In this document: one piece after another, positions 14,101 to 17,107 of the stretch
How the letters are laid out: each line of letters opens with the position of its first letter
Numbering within the stretch: position 1 is the stretch's first letter
Source: CAYNXB01 sp964401045
GTDB lineage: Bacteria > Pseudomonadota > Alphaproteobacteria > Sphingomonadales > Sphingomonadaceae
Reading direction: 5' to 3'
Length of the DNA stretch: 17,107 bases
Assembly: GCA_964401045.1 (NCBI GenBank)
Contig: CAYNXB010000052.1
Location: 1 to 17,107, forward strand
Program-made: the position numbers and the translations under genes
Notes under the pieces: generated by a model
Told to the model about the DNA's origin: nothing
The model's input: the letters and a program-made list of their open reading frames with translations, nothing else
Database searches by the model: none

Positions 14101-17100
14101 TCGCTCGGCGGTTCGGGCGCCAGCGGCGGCAATGGCGGCCATGTCGACGTGAACGGCGACATCGATGTCATCACCACCGGCGATTATTCCGAAGGCATGC
14201 TGCTGCAATCGATCGGTGGCGGCGGTGGTGCGGGCGGCTTCGCCGTGGCGGGATCGCTTTCGGGCGGCCTCGGGTTCTCCGGTTCGGTGTCAGTCGGCCT
14301 CGGTGGTTCGGGCGGCGACGGCGGCTTCGGCGGCCTCGTCGAGATGGATTCCGGCGGCTCGATCGTTACCGGCGGCGATTTCTCCACCGGCCTGCTGGCG
14401 CAGAGCGTCGGCGGCGGCGGCGGCGCGGGCGGCTTCAGCGTTGCGGCCGGTGTGGCGGCCTCGGATACGGCTGCACTGGCGATCACGGTCGGCCTGGGCG
14501 GTTCGGGCGGCGACGGCGGTGTCGGCGGCACGGTCGACGTCAGCTTCGACGGCGACATCTCTACCGGCGTCGACGTGGACGACGTCGATCACGGCGGCGA
14601 AAATGCCGTTGGCGCGATCATCCAGTCGGTCGGTGGCGGCGGCGGCGCCGGCGGTTTCAACGTTTCGGGCTCGATCGCGGGAGCGGGCGTCGCGTCGGGC
14701 GGTGTCGCGGTCGGTCTCGGCGGCAATGGCGGCGGCGGCGGCAATGGTGGCCAGGTCACGGGTGCCATCGGGGGCAATATCAGCACCCGGGGCGACCGTT
14801 CGAGCGGTGCGATCATCCAGTCGGTCGGTGGCGGCGGCGGCAGCGGCGGCTTCAACGTAAGCGGAACCATCACCGCGAGCGGCACCGCGTCCGGCGGCGT
14901 TTCGGTCGGTCTCGGCGGTTCGGGCGCTGGCGCGGGCAACGGCGGCATCGTGACCAGCAGCGTGGACGGGACGATTCTGACGCTCGGCGATCAGTCGGAC
15001 GGCATGCTGGTCCAGTCGGTTGGCGGCGGCGGCGGCAGCGGCGGCTTCAACGTCTCCGGCAATATCGCAGCGAGCGGAGTGGCCGGAATCGGCGTTTCGG
15101 TTGGGCTCGGCGGCTCGGGCGGTAGCGGCGGCGACGGCGGAAGCGTCACCGCGCACGCTTATGACACGATCCAGACGATGGGTGATCAGTCGCGCGGCTT
15201 CATCGCGCAGTCGATCGGCGGCGGCGGCGGTGCCGGCGCATTCAACATCAGCGGCAACCTCGCCGTCGGCGGTACCGGGTCCGCTTCGGTCGGCGTCGGT
15301 CTCGGCGGTTCGGGCGGCAGCGGCGGCGACGCGCTCGGCGTTATAGCCAGCGCGAAGGCAATTTCGACCGAGGGCGACGATTCGGCGGGCTTCATCGCGC
15401 AGTCGATCGGCGGCGGCGGCGGCGCGGGCGGGTTCAACGTCACTGCCGGCCTGTCGTTCAGCAGCACGGCGTCGGGCTCGATCGGCGTCGGTCTCGGCGG
15501 CGCAGGCGGCGGCGGCGGCAGTGCGTACACCGTGGACGCGACCGTGGTCGGCAACGTCGTCACCAAGGGCGATCGCTCGGGTGCCATTCTGGCGCAGTCG
15601 GTCGGCGGCGGCGGCGGCAGCGGCGGCTTCAACGTTAGCGGCGATATCGCCGCGGCCGGGACCGGTGCGGCCTCGGTCAGCATCGGTATCGGCGGCAGCG
15701 GCGGGACGGCCGGCAATGCCGAGGCCGTGACGCTCAACTTCACCGGCGCTGCGCAGACGGGCGAGGATCCCGAGGACGGCGACCGCGGAGCGTACAGCGA
15801 CGGCATCGTCGCGCAGTCGATCGGCGGCGGCGGCGGCAATGGCGCCTTCAATGTGACCGGCAACATCGCCGCAGCAGGCACCGGCGCGGGCCAGGTCGGC
15901 GTCGGGATCGGCGGACATGGCGGCGGCGGCGGCACCGCCGGCTCGGTGACGCTCAATGTCAACAATGGCGTAACGACCAGCGACCTCACGCGGGTCGCGG
16001 CGATCACCCGGCAGGATCACAGCGCCGGCATCATCGCGCAATCGATCGGCGGCGGCGGCGGCAATGGCGGCTTCAACGTCACCGGCGGGATGAGCTTCGG
16101 CGGCACCGGCGCTGGCGGCGTGAACGTCTTTATCGGCGGCACCGGCGGCACCGGCAGTTCCGCCGGCATCGTCACGGCGGACATCAGCGGCTTCACCCAG
16201 ACAATGGGCGACGACAGCCTCGGCATTCTGGCGCAATCGGTCGGCGGCGGCGGCGGCAACGGCGGCTTCAACGTCGCCGCCGGCCTGACTTTCGGCATGG
16301 AAGGCTCGGGCAGCGTCAACGTCGGCGTTGGCGGCGGCGGCGGCAGCGGTGGAAGCGGCGAAGCCGTCACCCTGCGCATCAATGACCAGATCGCGGTGCC
16401 CCAGATCGAACTCGTGGCAGCCATGACCAATGGCGATCGTTCCGCGGGCGTAATTGCGCAGTCGCTGGGCGGCGGCGGCGGCAACGGCGGCTTCAACGTG
16501 TCTGCGGGGATCAACATCTCCGGCGGGTTCACCGGCGGCGCCAATATCGGCGTCGGCGGCACGGGCGGAGACGGGGGCGGGGCCGGCAAGGTCATCGCCG
16601 ACATCACCGGCGGCATCGGCACGCGCGGCGACCAGAGCGGCGCGCTGCTCGTCCAGTCGGTCGGCGGCGGCGGTGGCAACGGCGGCTTCAATGTCAGTGG
16701 CGGGATCGCCCTCGCCATGGACGGTGGCGGACAGCTCGGCGTGGGTATCGGCGGCTTTGGCGGCAAGGGCGGCAGCGGCGGCGATGTGACGCTCGATTTC
16801 AACCAGCGCACCGAAGATGAGGACAATACCCTCGTCGCGGTATCGACCGGCGGCGCCGATTCCGACGCGGTGGTCGTCCAGTCGCTCGGCGGCGGCGGCG
16901 GCAATGGCGGCTTCAACGTCACCGGCAACATGAGCCTGTCGGCGGGGGCCGGGGCGGGCAATCTCGGCGTGGGCGTCGGCGGCTTCGGCGGCGACGGCGG
17001 CGGCTCGGGCATCGTGACCTCCAGCATCGCGGGCGATATCGGCACGACCGGCGTCAATTCCGACGCCGTGCTGGTGCAGTCGGTGGGCGGCGGCGGCGGC

Positions 17101-17107
17101 ACGGGCG
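11134..17107 (+). CDS. Giant glycine-rich autotransporter-type adhesin, N-terminal part (continues beyond right edge)
   Basis: 1991 codons are open from the ATG at 11134 to the window end; the expected C-terminal beta-barrel lies outside, so the autotransporter assignment rests on the passenger. Residues 1-80 form a charged, probably helical region. Residues 81-111 look like a signal peptide (SRKLALLLRT, a hydrophobic run, then SPAMA, cleavage about 111). Residues 112-215 are non-repetitive; afterwards Gly-rich sequence dominates. From about residue 352 at least 27 repeats carry a Q-S-V/I-G-G core (E in one case), usually followed by GGG, S/N/A-GGF, N-V-S/T-G, a (S/G)VGLGGSGG segment, a VT strand and a T-x-G-D-x-S turn. 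Cysteines occur as two close pairs (254/260, 364/368). The ATG is preceded by GGGGGGAAA rather than a classic site. GTG at 11353 (residue 74) is an alternative start that would give a normal signal peptide. Likely role: surface adhesion or biofilm. Confidence 0.8.
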   Translation, partial: MTGRANARVAIVIARTVDRFIGKFDFAALDEDLRSEALREIARLRAGLGRNSLLIDSAYAKLESALRRRGPSTVKTNPQASRKLALLLRTLAPLAMASAALSTVVASPAMAALPVYGIGDTIENPATGDDETVAKLLDNYAVVTSAGHFILLAQTVGDTFSVTDISVDPAVVTNYEVTAVSKNGDDRVIGVTVKNLGNNATSSISTTADYNEAPPIGGGTGTGFESPPSTPGDPYRDIRGGGDGGDGRDGGGVCFGALGCIEYSPGDGGNGGTRDPFTSTVEVSWGEIHTTTDNNAGIVIVSKGGDGGDGGTGYGNIPPAHGGGGGNGGTVTGTNETTVITEGTNSYGMLVQSVGGRSGSGGNCYIACSGGGPGTPGNGGSATGINAGSITTGGDDAIGLYVQSSGGNSGTGGNSYGIVGDAGGGGFGGNGGEAHAVNNGLINTTGDRAYGVLAQSIGGIGGNSGNSAGIVAWSADAGSGGHGGHAWVELGSGSITTTEGDWAHAVFAQSVGGGGGSSGWSGGAASFGASGGSGGYGGSVDVDAAEGAYIETEGQGAYGIYAESVGGSGGTAGGTGGAFTMGGKGGSGMTGGNVTVDSSATIITHGIDSRGIFAQSIGGGGGSANASGGLVSLGGSGGNGSDGGTVTVTLGAASHIKTAELGADGVFAQSVGGGGGSGAASGGLVALGGEGDVGGAGKAVTVNNAGDIETDGDLARGIFAQSIGGGGGSGGSGGGLVAIGGSANSGGGGGDVTLGSAGFIQTGGDFSQGIFAQSVGGGGGSGGDAGGLAAIGGSGSAGGIGGTVIVSNSGLVTTGGNMSSAVQAQSIGGGGGEGGSTGGVLLTIGGKGGTGTSAGDVTATITGGLLPTGDDDVPFVRAGMHTTGDDSHGLFVQSVGGGGGNGGSSASVSAFVGVAIGGDGNTGGNGGTATVNFVPKTETVDGADQQVNPLIVTEGDRSRGVYVQSVGGGGGSGGYAANLTVGAFGAVSVSLGGSGASGGNGGHVDVNGDIDVITTGDYSEGMLLQSIGGGGGAGGFAVAGSLSGGLGFSGSVSVGLGGSGGDGGFGGLVEMDSGGSIVTGGDFSTGLLAQSVGGGGGAGGFSVAAGVAASDTAALAITVGLGGSGGDGGVGGTVDVSFDGDISTGVDVDDVDHGGENAVGAIIQSVGGGGGAGGFNVSGSIAGAGVASGGVAVGLGGNGGGGGNGGQVTGAIGGNISTRGDRSSGAIIQSVGGGGGSGGFNVSGTITASGTASGGVSVGLGGSGAGAGNGGIVTSSVDGTILTLGDQSDGMLVQSVGGGGGSGGFNVSGNIAASGVAGIGVSVGLGGSGGSGGDGGSVTAHAYDTIQTMGDQSRGFIAQSIGGGGGAGAFNISGNLAVGGTGSASVGVGLGGSGGSGGDALGVIASAKAISTEGDDSAGFIAQSIGGGGGAGGFNVTAGLSFSSTASGSIGVGLGGAGGGGGSAYTVDATVVGNVVTKGDRSGAILAQSVGGGGGSGGFNVSGDIAAAGTGAASVSIGIGGSGGTAGNAEAVTLNFTGAAQTGEDPEDGDRGAYSDGIVAQSIGGGGGNGAFNVTGNIAAAGTGAGQVGVGIGGHGGGGGTAGSVTLNVNNGVTTSDLTRVAAITRQDHSAGIIAQSIGGGGGNGGFNVTGGMSFGGTGAGGVNVFIGGTGGTGSSAGIVTADISGFTQTMGDDSLGILAQSVGGGGGNGGFNVAAGLTFGMEGSGSVNVGVGGGGGSGGSGEAVTLRINDQIAVPQIELVAAMTNGDRSAGVIAQSLGGGGGNGGFNVSAGINISGGFTGGANIGVGGTGGDGGGAGKVIADITGGIGTRGDQSGALLVQSVGGGGGNGGFNVSGGIALAMDGGGQLGVGIGGFGGKGGSGGDVTLDFNQRTEDEDNTLVAVSTGGADSDAVVVQSLGGGGGNGGFNVTGNMSLSAGAGAGNLGVGVGGFGGDGGGSGIVTSSIAGDIGTTGVNSDAVLVQSVGGGGGTG
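12187..13809 (+). repeat. Adhesin repeat block 1, units of about 51-54 codons
   Basis: The Gln (or Glu) codon of the Q-S-x-G-G core falls at 12187, 12340, 12496, 12658, 12820 (GAG), 12976, 13138, 13294, 13450 and 13606. Intervals are 153, 156, 162, 162, 156, 162, 156, 156 and 156 bases, always a multiple of three. The last unit stretches to 204 bases. Units have the pattern G-I-F-A-Q-S-I/V-GGGGGS, a Gly/Ala stretch, GGL-V-A-I/L-GGSG, then a V-T-V strand and a T-x-G-D turn. Early units are the most divergent and lack the GGF-N-V segment. Confidence 0.85.
13810..17107 (+). repeat. Adhesin repeat block 2, 65-codon units alternating with 73-75-codon units
   Basis: Core Gln codons fall at 13810, 14023, 14206, 14401, 14623, 14818, 15013, 15208, 15400, 15595, 15814, 16039, 16234, 16459, 16654, 16879 and 17077. 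From 14623 to 15595 spacing is 195 bases (once 192). From 16039 it runs 195, 225, 195, 225, 198, after 219 and 225. The longer units carry a VTL-xx-N strand and about ten extra linker residues before the next core. Units have the GGF-N-V segment lacking in block 1. The block continues past the window. Confidence 0.85.

Noticed and set aside
11245..17102. Very long open frames on the minus strand opposite the adhesin, rich in Ala/Asp or in Pro runs
   Set aside because: They are the antisense image of GGC-rich repeats: poly-Gly codons read backwards as Ala or Pro and exclude stop codons. There is no start context or recognisable family, and the plus frame is uninterrupted for 1991 codons.
12187..17107. 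Regular direct repeats as a CRISPR array
   Set aside because: Repeats are imperfect, 150-225 bases long, always in multiples of three and inside one open reading frame.

Overview
The window is GC-rich and codon-biased. Its gene families (RhlG-like SDR, Fe-dependent alcohol dehydrogenase, several SnoaL/NTF2-like proteins, Amidohydro_2 enzyme, giant glycine-rich autotransporter) and its intergenic style suggest an alphaproteobacterium, most likely of the Sphingomonadales (Novosphingobium/Sphingobium type). That placement is inferred from family content, not from a marker gene.

Left part (1-5285): a minus-strand operon reads, in transcription order, an RhlG-like short-chain dehydrogenase (3747-2965), an iron-containing alcohol dehydrogenase (2842-1688, TTG start), a small cytoplasmic SnoaL-like protein (1642-1187) and a GabD-type aldehyde dehydrogenase that runs off the left edge (1187-<1). 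The last two overlap by one base. Facing away is an MFS transporter of the aromatic-acid/sialate:H+ symporter type (4005-5285). The set looks catabolic: uptake, alcohol oxidation, aldehyde oxidation.

Middle part (5282-10822): two exported proteins form a minus-strand pair. One is a 708-residue protein with three NTF2-like domains (8291-6165); one base later comes a 293-residue NTF2-like/DUF8021-like protein (6163-5282). Divergent from them is an AraC-family regulator (8589-9569), then an Amidohydro_2-type hydrolase (9851-10822, probable TTG start) ending in a strong hairpin. Between the regulator and the three-domain gene lies a bipartite direct repeat, CCGGGTAAA-N6-CCGC, present twice exactly 22 bp apart, the geometry expected of an AraC-family operator. 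A related pair, CGGTAAA twice at 22-bp spacing, precedes the alcohol dehydrogenase. I infer one regulon joining both halves of the cluster.

Right part (11134->17107): the N-terminal 1991 codons of a giant glycine-rich autotransporter-type surface protein open at the right edge. It has an unusually long (about 110 residues) stretch before the signal-peptide cleavage site, a non-repetitive head, then at least 27 repeats centred on a Q-S-V/I-G-G motif. Repeat length shifts from about 52-54 residues to 65, then to alternating 65- and 75-residue units. The barrel and stop codon lie outside the window.

The most promising unknowns are the NTF2-like-rich catabolic cluster with its inferred AraC regulon, and the higher-order repeat structure of the adhesin. 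No RNA gene, CRISPR array or insertion sequence was found.
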